Shown here: piece by piece, positions 4,009 through 11,186 of the stretch | Layout of the letters: each line of letters starts with the position of its first letter | How positions within the stretch are numbered: the stretch's first letter is position 1 | Origin: Candidatus Margulisiibacteriota bacterium | GTDB lineage: Bacteria; Margulisbacteria; WOR-1; O2-12-FULL-45-9 | Direction of reading: 5' to 3' | NCBI GenBank assembly: GCA_018814265.1 | Contig: JAHIZU010000160.1 | Span: forward strand, 1 to 11,207 | DNA: 11,207 nt | Program-made: the position numbers and the translations under genes | The notes under the pieces: generated by a model | Seen by the model: only the letters and a program-made list of their open reading frames with translations | What the model was told of the DNA's origin: nothing | Databases searched by the model: none

Positions 4009-6410
4009 TGCGCGCCATGGAAGAGATCAACGATATCAGGGAGAAATTGAGAAAGGACCCCAATAATCCTTATGCCTTAAGGGCGGTGGGGAAATATTAT
4101 TTGCGTGCAGGCCAGTATAAGCTGGCCAAAAATCATTATAACCAGGCGGTCAGCCTTTTTCCCCGTCTCTGGCCTGAGGTCATGCTTGATTACGAGCAGC
4201 AGATAGAACGTGAGCCCAAAAAAGTTGGGCCGCGGATGTCCTTGGCTGGGTTTGATGTTTTCCAGGGCGATGTGGAAGCGGCGATACTGGAATTAGAGGA
4301 GATCCTGGAGGTCAGCCCCAAAAATGTTGAAGCTTATAATATCCTGGGGAAGATCTTTGTTTTGCAGGGCAGGGTAGATGAGGTCATTGCCCTGCTGGAG
4401 AGGTCAGTCCAGCATGGGATCAAGGATGTGGCCTTAACAGAGATCCTGGCCGGCGCTTACCTGGAAAAAGGCAGAATTAATGAAGCGATCAGATTCTACA
4501 ATGAGATCCTTCATTATAAACCAGGTGATAAACAGACCCTGCGGATCCTTGGTGAATTATACAACCGGGTAGAAGAGTATAATCAGGCGGCCCTGAGCTA
4601 TCAGGCAATGTTTTCCGATGATCCGGAAGTCAGCCGCGAAGTGGTCCAGCGTTTGGAAGCGTTATTGCAAAAGCAGGAAGGCAATGTCTTTATCCGGGAG
4701 ATCCTGGCGGACATCTATATGAGATCGCTGAAGCCCGAGGCCGCGGTCGCTAAACTGCTGGAAATAATTCACCTGGATCACCAAAAGCTAAATGATGTTG
4801 TTGTTAAATTGAAAGCGATCTTAAAGAACTACCCCGGGCATCCGCCAGCCTGCCTGGCTTTGGCCGAGGCGCTGCGCCGGCAGGGCAATTTTAGCGAAGC
4901 GATCGAGCATTACCATGATCTGGTCAAGAACCAGCCGGATTATATTGCTGACGCCATGCGCGGGTATCAGGAAGTGCTGGAGTTTTGTCCGGAGCAGGTC
5001 CTGGGCCGGACCTATCTGGCAGAAGCTTTCCTGTATAAGAACCAGGTCAAGGAAGCGCTGGAACAATTTGAGCTGATGCTCCGGGTTGATGTGAGTTCAG
5101 CCGAAGCCGTTGTCCGCCGCTGCCGTGAGATCATTAAATCCCAGCCCCAGCTGTTATTGGCTCGTCTGGTACTGGGCAGGGCTTATTTGGCTCTGGGGGA
5201 TATTCAGCGAGCAGCTGTGGAAGCCGAAGGCATCGTGGCCATTGACAAAAAATTTACCGCAGCTTATTTGCTGCTGGGTGAGGCCTATTTCAAATTAAAG
5301 CTTTGCCGCAAGGCTGTTAAAGTCGTAGGCCAGGCTTTGATCATGGAGCCATATAATATCCGTATCCAGGAAAAGTATCGCGAGATCAAGGAAAGGGAAC
5401 TTGAGCTGGAAACTGAGAAAGCGAAAAGTAGAATTGTTGAAGATCCCTGGAGGATCGCTCTTCACCTGGACCTGGCCAAGCTTTATATCCAAAAAGACAT
5501 GCAGGAGGAAGCGATCCGCGAATTGCAGACCGCGATCAAGGACCAGGCCCGCGCGCCTTTTGCTTTTAATCTGCTGGGCTGCCTTTATCGGGGAGATGGC
5601 CGCTTTGATCTGGCCGCGGCGCAGTACAATCGGGCCTTAGAGCTGGCCCCGGCTGAGCTGGCGGATTTTAAAAAGACCGCGCGGTTCAATCTGGGGACAA
5701 CGTTTGAAGCTTGCGGGCAGGTGAGCAAGGCGATCAAGATCTACGAGAGCATCCTGCAAGAAGATATTGATTTTGGTGATGTCGGACGCAGGGTCAAATA
5801 CCTTAAAGCTACGAGTTTGAAAAGCATGCAAGCCAAATCCCTTTTAATGGTATTTCTCAAACCAGGAGCCAAGGAGATCGTGGCTGTCTGGGGAAGGGAA
5901 GGCAAGACCGGCAAAGGCGGCCGGAGAGAGGAGATGAGCCTTTCATTTGGGCAGACCCATAACGCGGCTGGCTTCGAGTATTTTATGAAGGGCATGTACA
6001 AGGCCGCGATGGAGGAATTTCAGCTGGCTGTCCAGCTGGACGTTAAATTTGCCAATGCCTTGAATAATCTGGGCGTAGCCTTGCTCAAAGAGGGGAAACT
6101 TTACGAAGCCAGAGCTAAGTTTGAGAGCGCGATTGAGATCGACCAGGCTTCGCTGGTCTATCGCAGCAATCTCGGCTTGGCTTACTTTTTACTGGGCCAG
6201 CTTGACCAGGCTGCTTACGAAATTGAAAAGGCCTATACTATTGATCCGGAAAATAGCGCTGTTCGCCTCAACCTGGGCGATATCTGTTATCTGAAAAAAG
6301 ATATTAAACGAGCGATGGATCTTTATCAGCGTACCGGCAGTTTTGATGTCTTAACCGAGATCGCTGAGCAGCGGCTGCGGTTTAAAATTCCCCAACTTAA
6401 GACAGAATGA
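4008..6410 (+). CDS. Large tetratricopeptide-repeat protein
   Basis: This 800-residue protein is almost entirely TPR helices, roughly fifteen to twenty repeats by eye. Clear units include NNPYALRAVGKYYLRAGQ near the start, ALNNLGVALLKEGKLYEARAKFE near residue 685, and SNLGLAYFLLGQLDQAAYEIE near 720. A Lys/Glu-rich linker lies near 460-480, and a non-TPR, Gly/Lys-rich insert near 615-650 separates the last repeats from the rest. I see no signal peptide or membrane segment, so it should be cytoplasmic and act as a protein-binding scaffold. Position between the LPS permease and lptD suggests a role in LPS export or envelope control; the cytoplasm-facing TPR protein LapB/YciM of E. coli is a loose analogy only, since no rubredoxin-type cysteines or membrane anchor are seen. 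The ATG at 4008 overlaps the upstream stop; a second ATG at 4017 is possible. The partner is unknown. Confidence 0.8.
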   Translation: MRAMEEINDIREKLRKDPNNPYALRAVGKYYLRAGQYKLAKNHYNQAVSLFPRLWPEVMLDYEQQIEREPKKVGPRMSLAGFDVFQGDVEAAILELEEILEVSPKNVEAYNILGKIFVLQGRVDEVIALLERSVQHGIKDVALTEILAGAYLEKGRINEAIRFYNEILHYKPGDKQTLRILGELYNRVEEYNQAALSYQAMFSDDPEVSREVVQRLEALLQKQEGNVFIREILADIYMRSLKPEAAVAKLLEIIHLDHQKLNDVVVKLKAILKNYPGHPPACLALAEALRRQGNFSEAIEHYHDLVKNQPDYIADAMRGYQEVLEFCPEQVLGRTYLAEAFLYKNQVKEALEQFELMLRVDVSSAEAVVRRCREIIKSQPQLLLARLVLGRAYLALGDIQRAAVEAEGIVAIDKKFTAAYLLLGEAYFKLKLCRKAVKVVGQALIMEPYNIRIQEKYREIKERELELETEKAKSRIVEDPWRIALHLDLAKLYIQKDMQEEAIRELQTAIKDQARAPFAFNLLGCLYRGDGRFDLAAAQYNRALELAPAELADFKKTARFNLGTTFEACGQVSKAIKIYESILQEDIDFGDVGRRVKYLKATSLKSMQAKSLLMVFLKPGAKEIVAVWGREGKTGKGGRREEMSLSFGQTHNAAGFEYFMKGMYKAAMEEFQLAVQLDVKFANALNNLGVALLKEGKLYEARAKFESAIEIDQASLVYRSNLGLAYFLLGQLDQAAYEIEKAYTIDPENSAVRLNLGDICYLKKDIKRAMDLYQRTGSFDVLTEIAEQRLRFKIPQLKTE

Positions 6411-8764
6411 CCAAGCAAATTCCAAGTTACAAGCTACAAATTACAAGCAAAAAACAAAAAACAAATCACAAATTACAAATTTGGAAATTGTTAATTGTAA
6501 TTTGCTTGGGATTTGGAATTTGTAGTTTGGGATTTTGTGGCCCAATCCTTGCTCAAGAGATCCCCGTTAACATTAAAGCTGACAAGCTAAAATTCATCGA
6601 AGGGACCAGCCTGGTCACGGCTTCTGGCTCGGTTGAAGTAAGCCTTAAAGGCGTAATTATTCAGGCTGATAAATTGCTGATGGATTCAGCCAGCAATATT
6701 GCTACTGCTGAAGGCAATGTAAAGTTGATCACCAAAGATTATCAAGCAGAATCAAGCTATATTGTTTACGACGCTGACGGGGAAATAACCTCCTTTGCTG
6801 ATTTTAAGACCAAGCTGCGGCCAAAAACACTCAAGGGCCCCTTGTTTTTGTCGGCCAAGGAATTAAATGACCGTGGTAAGGAAATGCTGGGAGAGCAGGG
6901 TGAGCTGACCACGTGTGAAGATGAAATACCCCACTTTTTTTTGCTGGCTGATCGGGTAGAGTATTACCCCGATGATAAGGTGCTGGCCTTTAATGTTATT
7001 ATTTATGTGGGTAATATGCCGGCTTTCTGGCTGCCGTTCATCTATTATGATCTAAGCAAAAAGGGCCAAAGAAATTGGGTCTATGGCCACAATGAGGTGG
7101 AGGGTGATTATTTGAAAACCACCTGGGGTTATCCGCTGGGCATTCTTTATCTCGATCAAATGGAGAAGAAGGGTTTTGGCCAGGGCACGGAGCTGGCTTA
7201 TGGTCTCCTGGGTTTGGGCGCGGGCACGCTGTTCCTTTACCATCTGGATGAGAAGGATACCGGGATAACAGATTGGGTCACGCGGATCAATCATACCAAA
7301 CAAATTAATCCCTGGACCACTTTGAATCTGAATCATAAATATACCGCGACATATCTTATCCCTGCCGGCAGAAATGACCAGACGGATTTTGGCTTGAGCC
7401 TGGGATATAATAATAAAGCCCGCTGGAATCTCGGGCTGAACATGTTTGAGGACCGGCTGGCGTTTTTGCAGAGAAACTCTTTTGGCTTTAGTCAATCTTA
7501 TGAGCAGATCGCCACGACCTATAATTTCAATTATGACCAGTCTAAACGAGATCCAAAATGGATCAGGGCGTCGCAACGGCTGACTTACCGCCGGCCGCTA
7601 TCGGACAGAACCACGTTAAGTACCAGGATGAATTATTATAATAATGTGGCTGCGGGCGGGCAGCCCGGGGATGAGCGTTTGGAGCCGGTGGTTGATATTT
7701 CCGGCAGGGAAAATGGCTACAGCTGGCGCCTGACCGAGAATTGGTATATTGATCTGGACGGTGATACCTATACCGGCGATGAGTCATATCAGTTTATGGA
7801 AAAACTACCAGAGCTGGAGGTCACGCCCAATCCCATTGATCTTAAGCTTTTTACCCTGCGGCCCAAGTTTGGCTATGGGCATTATCATGAGGTGCGCTAT
7901 GTGCCGGCCTTAGGCCGCAACCGGGATTTTGCAGCCCAGCGTTACCAGTCTACCTTAAGCCTTGATCGTAGCGTTTCCCTGGCTCTGGGCACAGTGGCGA
8001 CCTTAGGGCTTGGCCTGGACCAATTTCTTTATTCACCGGGTGATGAACGATATAGCTACCGTGAAAGCCTGGCGCTGCGCACAAGCCTGGGCGGTTTTTT
8101 CAGCAATAACATCAATTTTCAAAAAGGCAGCAGTGACGGCAACACGCCTTTTTTGTTTGACCAGCTCGGGACCAACTATCATAATGTTCGCGACCAAATG
8201 ACTTTTTCCCGCGGCAGTCAGCTGGTCTGGACCATCGATGGCGGGCACAACTGGCAGACCCACCAGTGGTTTGACGTGATGACTAATTTGACAGTCAGAC
8301 CGGATCAAAGGCTGGCCTGGAACATCCGCACTGGCTGGAGCATTGAAGAGAGAAAATCCCGCGATCTGGTAAATAGCCTGACCCTGTCGCCTTATAGTTT
8401 CTTGTCCACGCAGTTTTCCACGGTCTCGGATATGAACGTGGGCTTATTGAAATCCGGCAGCATCTTGTATGATGTCTTTTTTCTGGAAGGCCAGGCTAAC
8501 CAGCTGCATCTGAAGTTTAGCCAGGTCTATGAGGTTGCCACTGAACAATTCAAGCTGCGTGATATAATGGTGATAAAGGATCTGCATTGCTGGGAGCTTA
8601 GATATACTTACTCCGAGTATCGCAAAGAATTCAGTATGACCATCAGTTTAAAAGCCTTGCCTGGCGAGCCGGTGGGCATGTCGACCGGCCGGGGATTCTA
8701 TTTTGAGGGGCTAGAGAGAGAGCTGGGAGAGATTAAGCCAGAAGGGGCCATTAGGAGGTATTAG
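6407..8764 (+). CDS. lptD: LPS-assembly outer-membrane protein LptD
   Basis: LptD is the outer-membrane beta-barrel translocon that, with the LptE plug, places LPS in the outer leaflet. The 785 residues are close to E. coli LptD in length. A signal peptide has a hydrophobic core at about 28-48, with likely cleavage near LAQ 48-50. An OstA/LptA-like beta-jellyroll domain follows (about 52-145; IKADKLKFIEGTSLVTASGSVEV), then the conserved GELTTCEDEIPHFFLLADRVEYYP segment (165-188) and NMPAFWLPFIYY (203-214). The rest is aromatic-rich barrel ending in DLHCWELRYTYSEYRKEFSM (725-744), typical of the LptD C-terminus. The mature protein has just two cysteines, C170 and C728, at places that match the inter-domain disulfides of E. 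coli LptD. The start overlaps the TPR stop (ATGA) with no Shine-Dalgarno, so translation should be coupled. The signal-peptide region is encoded by a low-complexity inverted repeat. No lptE-like gene is obvious unless it is the next one. Confidence 0.9.
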   Translation: MTKQIPSYKLQITSKKQKTNHKLQIWKLLIVICLGFGICSLGFCGPILAQEIPVNIKADKLKFIEGTSLVTASGSVEVSLKGVIIQADKLLMDSASNIATAEGNVKLITKDYQAESSYIVYDADGEITSFADFKTKLRPKTLKGPLFLSAKELNDRGKEMLGEQGELTTCEDEIPHFFLLADRVEYYPDDKVLAFNVIIYVGNMPAFWLPFIYYDLSKKGQRNWVYGHNEVEGDYLKTTWGYPLGILYLDQMEKKGFGQGTELAYGLLGLGAGTLFLYHLDEKDTGITDWVTRINHTKQINPWTTLNLNHKYTATYLIPAGRNDQTDFGLSLGYNNKARWNLGLNMFEDRLAFLQRNSFGFSQSYEQIATTYNFNYDQSKRDPKWIRASQRLTYRRPLSDRTTLSTRMNYYNNVAAGGQPGDERLEPVVDISGRENGYSWRLTENWYIDLDGDTYTGDESYQFMEKLPELEVTPNPIDLKLFTLRPKFGYGHYHEVRYVPALGRNRDFAAQRYQSTLSLDRSVSLALGTVATLGLGLDQFLYSPGDERYSYRESLALRTSLGGFFSNNINFQKGSSDGNTPFLFDQLGTNYHNVRDQMTFSRGSQLVWTIDGGHNWQTHQWFDVMTNLTVRPDQRLAWNIRTGWSIEERKSRDLVNSLTLSPYSFLSTQFSTVSDMNVGLLKSGSILYDVFFLEGQANQLHLKFSQVYEVATEQFKLRDIMVIKDLHCWELRYTYSEYRKEFSMTISLKALPGEPVGMSTGRGFYFEGLERELGEIKPEGAIRRY
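6411..6540. repeat. Low-complexity imperfect inverted repeat encoding the LptD N-terminus
   Basis: The left half is A-rich, made of words such as CAAATTACAA and CAAATTCCAAG; the right half carries the complementary words. Exact paired words are 6412-6421 with 6499-6508 (CAAGCAAATT), 6434-6442 with 6517-6525 (CTACAAATT) and 6469-6478 with 6495-6504 (CAAATTACAA). The element lies wholly within lptD codons 2-45 and encodes both the n-region and the hydrophobic core of the signal peptide. Base composition differs sharply from flanking sequence. Repeats of this wording occur, from memory, between genes in several uncultivated lineages. Confidence 0.7.
8753..8758 (+). promoter_or_regulatory. Shine-Dalgarno deciding the lipoprotein TTG start
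   Basis: AGGAGG, inside the last lptD codons, is 8 bases before the TTG at 8767 but 26 bases before the next candidate, ATG at 8785. This supports the TTG start. Confidence 0.65.
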
Positions 8765-8766
8765 TT

Positions 8767-9414
8767 TTGCGTGTTTGGCGGGTAATGTTGTTAGTAATTA
8801 GTTGTTTGTTGCTGGTGGGCTGCTCCAGAACCGTGACCCAGATAGTCAACTATGGTGACCAGATGACTGTTTCCGTGACTTTGCGGGGGAACATAGATGT
8901 TAGCGCCAATCGCTACTTTATGGTCTTAAGCGACAATCAGAATTTTAAGGTGCCGCTGCCGCCGCCGGACCAGCTGGACACGGCGCCGGAATTTATTGAG
9001 CCGGACATGACACCCCAGACAGGTTCCCTTGAGGCTTATTTTACAAATTTCTTCTCTGCCTGGTCAGGCTATGTTGTTTTGGACACCACTGGTTATACCC
9101 TGGTTACCGGGCCTTTTGTGATCAACCAGGCGCCGACCAGAGAAGTCTTGTCAACGCTGGGGAGCATTAACACCACGATCAGTTTTGACTTCCGCCTGGG
9201 CGAATTATTTGCCACTGTGCCTGACCTGATCTATTTTGATATTATTGCGGTTTCCTGGCCGGATGGGGCGGAAAAAGTGCCGGCTGATCATTTGCCCTCC
9301 ACGGACAATTCGATCTCCAAGATCCAGGGTTCGATCAAGACGGTTGCTGACATAGAGGATCCCAGCCTGGATCCCGGTCTGGATATTATAAACTGTACGG
9401 TAGAGATCCAATGA
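8767..9414 (+). CDS. Putative outer-membrane lipoprotein of unknown function
   Basis: This 215-residue protein has a classical lipoprotein signal: Arg at 2 and 5, a hydrophobic core MLLVISCLLLV (7-17), and the lipobox L-V-G-C with the acylated cysteine at 19. The next residue is Ser, not the Asp that retains E. coli lipoproteins in the inner membrane, so an outer-membrane location is expected. The mature part looks beta-rich and is Pro/Asp-rich near 65-90, without a motif I recognise. It starts on TTG, supported by AGGAGG 8 bases upstream, and ends overlapping lnt (ATGA), whose product would N-acylate this very cysteine. Position right after lptD makes an LptE-like partner thinkable, but there is no sequence sign of LptE homology. 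Function left open. Confidence 0.75.
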   Translation: MRVWRVMLLVISCLLLVGCSRTVTQIVNYGDQMTVSVTLRGNIDVSANRYFMVLSDNQNFKVPLPPPDQLDTAPEFIEPDMTPQTGSLEAYFTNFFSAWSGYVVLDTTGYTLVTGPFVINQAPTREVLSTLGSINTTISFDFRLGELFATVPDLIYFDIIAVSWPDGAEKVPADHLPSTDNSISKIQGSIKTVADIEDPSLDPGLDIINCTVEIQ

Positions 9415-10823
9415 TAAATATTGCCTTGGCCGCAGCTTCCGCAGTAGCCGCGGCCTTGATCTTTCCAAAATTTAATCTGTATTGGCTGGCCTGGCTGGCC
9501 CTGGTGCCGTTTTTCCTGTCGCTGTATCGGGCCAAAGGCTGGCGCGAAGCGCTGTGCTGCGGCTTTATTTTTGGAGTGATCTTCTTTGGCATTCACCTGG
9601 CCTGGCTCTTGACCCTTTTTCGCTTTGTCTCCTGGTGGATAGCGCTGGGCTGGGTCTGTCTGGTCTTGTTTCAAACTTTATTTATCCTGTTATTTGTCTG
9701 GCTTTTTCGCCTCAGCCGTTTTGTTGATTTTGCCAATGCCCTGGTTATTGCTTTGCTTTGGACAGCCATAGAGTGGCTGCGAGCCTGGGGGCCTTTTGGG
9801 GTTACTGGCGGGGACTTGGGGTATTCGCAGGTTCAGTTTCTTCCTTTGATCCAAATAGCTTCCTTTAGCTCTGTTTATGGGGTCAGTTTTCTAATTGTTC
9901 TGGTTAATGTAACAATTGCGGACATACTAATGGAACCAGCGACTAAACGTCGCGGTTCCATAATATTTACTATCGCTTTGCTAATTGTGTCCCTAAGCTA
10001 TGGTTTTTTTGTGTTGCGAGGGAACCGACCTGCCTTGCCGGCAGGCAGGGAAGTTTATTCTCAGGTTCCCGAGCAAAGTCTCAAGGTAGCTTTGATCCAG
10101 CCTAATATAGACCAAAGGGATCGGCTTGATCCCAGAAAGGTCAAGACTATTTTCAACATCAATAAGCAGCTGACCCAACAGGCGCTGCAGCAGAAACCAG
10201 ATGTTGTCGTCTGGCCGGAAACATCCTTGTTTACTTACGTGCTGCATGATCAAGCTTTATTCGCGGAGATAAAAGAGCTTGCCAGACAAACTGGGGTCTG
10301 GCTGGTCATGGGAGTGCCGCACTATGTCGGGAACAAAGCTTATAACTCGCTAATTTCGATCTCACCCTCTGGTGAGGTTGTCTCCCGTTATGATAAGCAG
10401 CACCTGGTGCCTTTTGGTGAATATTTGCCTTTCCGCGCCTTGCTTTATCCCTTCCTCAGAGGGGTGGGCTATTATGAAGGAGCCTATGATTCTAATCCCC
10501 AGCCGCAGCAGCTGAAAGTCGGGAAGTTAGATCTGGCAGCGGCGATCTGCTTTGAATCTACTTTTCCTTATGCTATCAGGGACCGGGTTAAACCAGGGTC
10601 GGCTTTTATTTTACTTGTTACTAATGATGCCTGGTTTAACGATTCTTCGGCCCTTTATTTTCATCTAAACTGCGGAGTGTTTAGGGCGATCGAAAATAGA
10701 AAGTATTTTATTCAGGTCGGGAATACTGGTATTTCTGCGGTTGTCGATCCCTATGGCCGGATACTTGAGGAATTGCCGGTTAACCAGCGCCAGGTCTTAA
10801 TTTTTAAGGTACCGCTCTCCTAG
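9411..10823 (+). CDS. lnt: Apolipoprotein N-acyltransferase
   Basis: Lnt transfers an acyl chain from phospholipid to the N-terminal cysteine of diacylated lipoproteins at the periplasmic face of the inner membrane, the last step of lipoprotein maturation. Membrane segments fill residues 4-201 (including FNLYWLAWLALVPFFLSLY and WTAIEWLRAWGPFG), followed by a nitrilase-like domain from about 224 to 465. The catalytic triad is intact: E270 in VVWPETS, K329 in RYDKQHLVPFGEY and C380 in AAICFES; E337 in FGEY is also conserved. At 470 residues it is about 40 shorter than E. coli Lnt and stops right after the nitrilase fold, without the final C-terminal membrane helix. Two palindromic sequences lie in its coding region, one spelling PALPAGR between membrane and nitrilase domains. 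The start overlaps the lipoprotein stop (ATGA); the 3' end overlaps a convergent gene by 27 bases. Confidence 0.92.
   Translation: MINIALAAASAVAAALIFPKFNLYWLAWLALVPFFLSLYRAKGWREALCCGFIFGVIFFGIHLAWLLTLFRFVSWWIALGWVCLVLFQTLFILLFVWLFRLSRFVDFANALVIALLWTAIEWLRAWGPFGVTGGDLGYSQVQFLPLIQIASFSSVYGVSFLIVLVNVTIADILMEPATKRRGSIIFTIALLIVSLSYGFFVLRGNRPALPAGREVYSQVPEQSLKVALIQPNIDQRDRLDPRKVKTIFNINKQLTQQALQQKPDVVVWPETSLFTYVLHDQALFAEIKELARQTGVWLVMGVPHYVGNKAYNSLISISPSGEVVSRYDKQHLVPFGEYLPFRALLYPFLRGVGYYEGAYDSNPQPQQLKVGKLDLAAAICFESTFPYAIRDRVKPGSAFILLVTNDAWFNDSSALYFHLNCGVFRAIENRKYFIQVGNTGISAVVDPYGRILEELPVNQRQVLIFKVPLS
9930..9961. repeat. Bulged hairpin within lnt
   Basis: ATGGAACC (9930-9937) pairs with GGTTCCAT (9954-9961). 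After one bulged A, GCGAC (9939-9943) pairs with GTCGC (9949-9953) around a TAAAC loop: 13 base pairs in 32 bases. It encodes MEPATKRRGSI in the loop between the last two membrane segments before the nitrilase domain, a place tolerant of insertions. Confidence 0.55.
10029..10049. repeat. REP-like palindrome in the Lnt linker
   Basis: CCTGCC (10029-10034) and GGCAGG (10044-10049) flank TTGCCGGCA, giving a near-perfect palindrome that exactly fills seven codons, PALPAGR (residues 207-213). Its core TGCCGGCA occurs also inside lptD, in CTGCCGGCAG at 7362-7371, where it likewise encodes PAGR. Palindromes of this wording are, from memory, dispersed in many bacterial genomes and often read in frame as xLPAGRx. 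Confidence 0.55.
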
Positions 10824-11186
10824 GATCACCGCGGCATAATCATCGATCAGTACCGGGGGCACGCGTAAGGAAGCTGGCACCAGACACCACAAGCCTTTAG
10901 GTTTATTCTCCTGCCAATAACGCTGGCGAGCTTCCAGGGTTGAATTTTTTTCCGAGACAAAAACAACATGGAGATTAAGGTCCAGTCTGGCGATCTCTTT
11001 TTCCAGCTGCCTGCCAGAAGAGCTTTGGCCGACTACAAGATTGCTGACCTGATAGCTGGTGGTGTATTGGAGAATTGCCCGGGCAATGTCTGCTCTGGCT
11101 TGGACCTTTTTGTCCAGCACCCGGCCAGCTGGATCAAGGACCGCGAGCCCGCATTTGTTTTTGCCTGGGTCGATAGCGATAATCAT
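10797..11186 (-). CDS. YqgF/RuvX-like RNase H-fold nuclease
   Basis: This 129-residue protein has the RNase H-like fold of the YqgF family (putative pre-16S rRNA nuclease or Holliday-junction resolvase): IIAIDPGKNKCGLAVLD (2-18) with D6, LVVGQSSSGR (50-59) at the position of the family's VVGLP motif, FVSEKNSTLEARQRYW (76-91) with E79, and LIDDYAAVILGERYL (113-127) with D115/D116. The combination of DPGxxKCGLAV, RYWQENKPKGL and PASLRVPPVLIDD resembles the variant I recall from cyanobacteria more than E. coli YqgF. Length is normal for the family (E. coli 138). The ATG at 11186 lacks a Shine-Dalgarno and overlaps a putative upstream stop codon in ATGA form, suggesting coupling. Its end overlaps the end of lnt on the opposite strand. 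Confidence 0.82.
   Translation of the reverse strand: MIIAIDPGKNKCGLAVLDPAGRVLDKKVQARADIARAILQYTTSYQVSNLVVGQSSSGRQLEKEIARLDLNLHVVFVSEKNSTLEARQRYWQENKPKGLWCLVPASLRVPPVLIDDYAAVILGERYLKN

Noticed and set aside
7052..7576. Minus-strand open frame of 174 codons inside lptD
   Set aside because: It has no domain signature and sits opposite a convincing LptD barrel sequence.
8785..8811. Repeat-derived signal peptide for the lipoprotein, similar to that of LptD
   Set aside because: The stretch shares only GTTGTTTGTTG with 1246-1256; this is short, T/G-rich and easily explained by hydrophobic codons.
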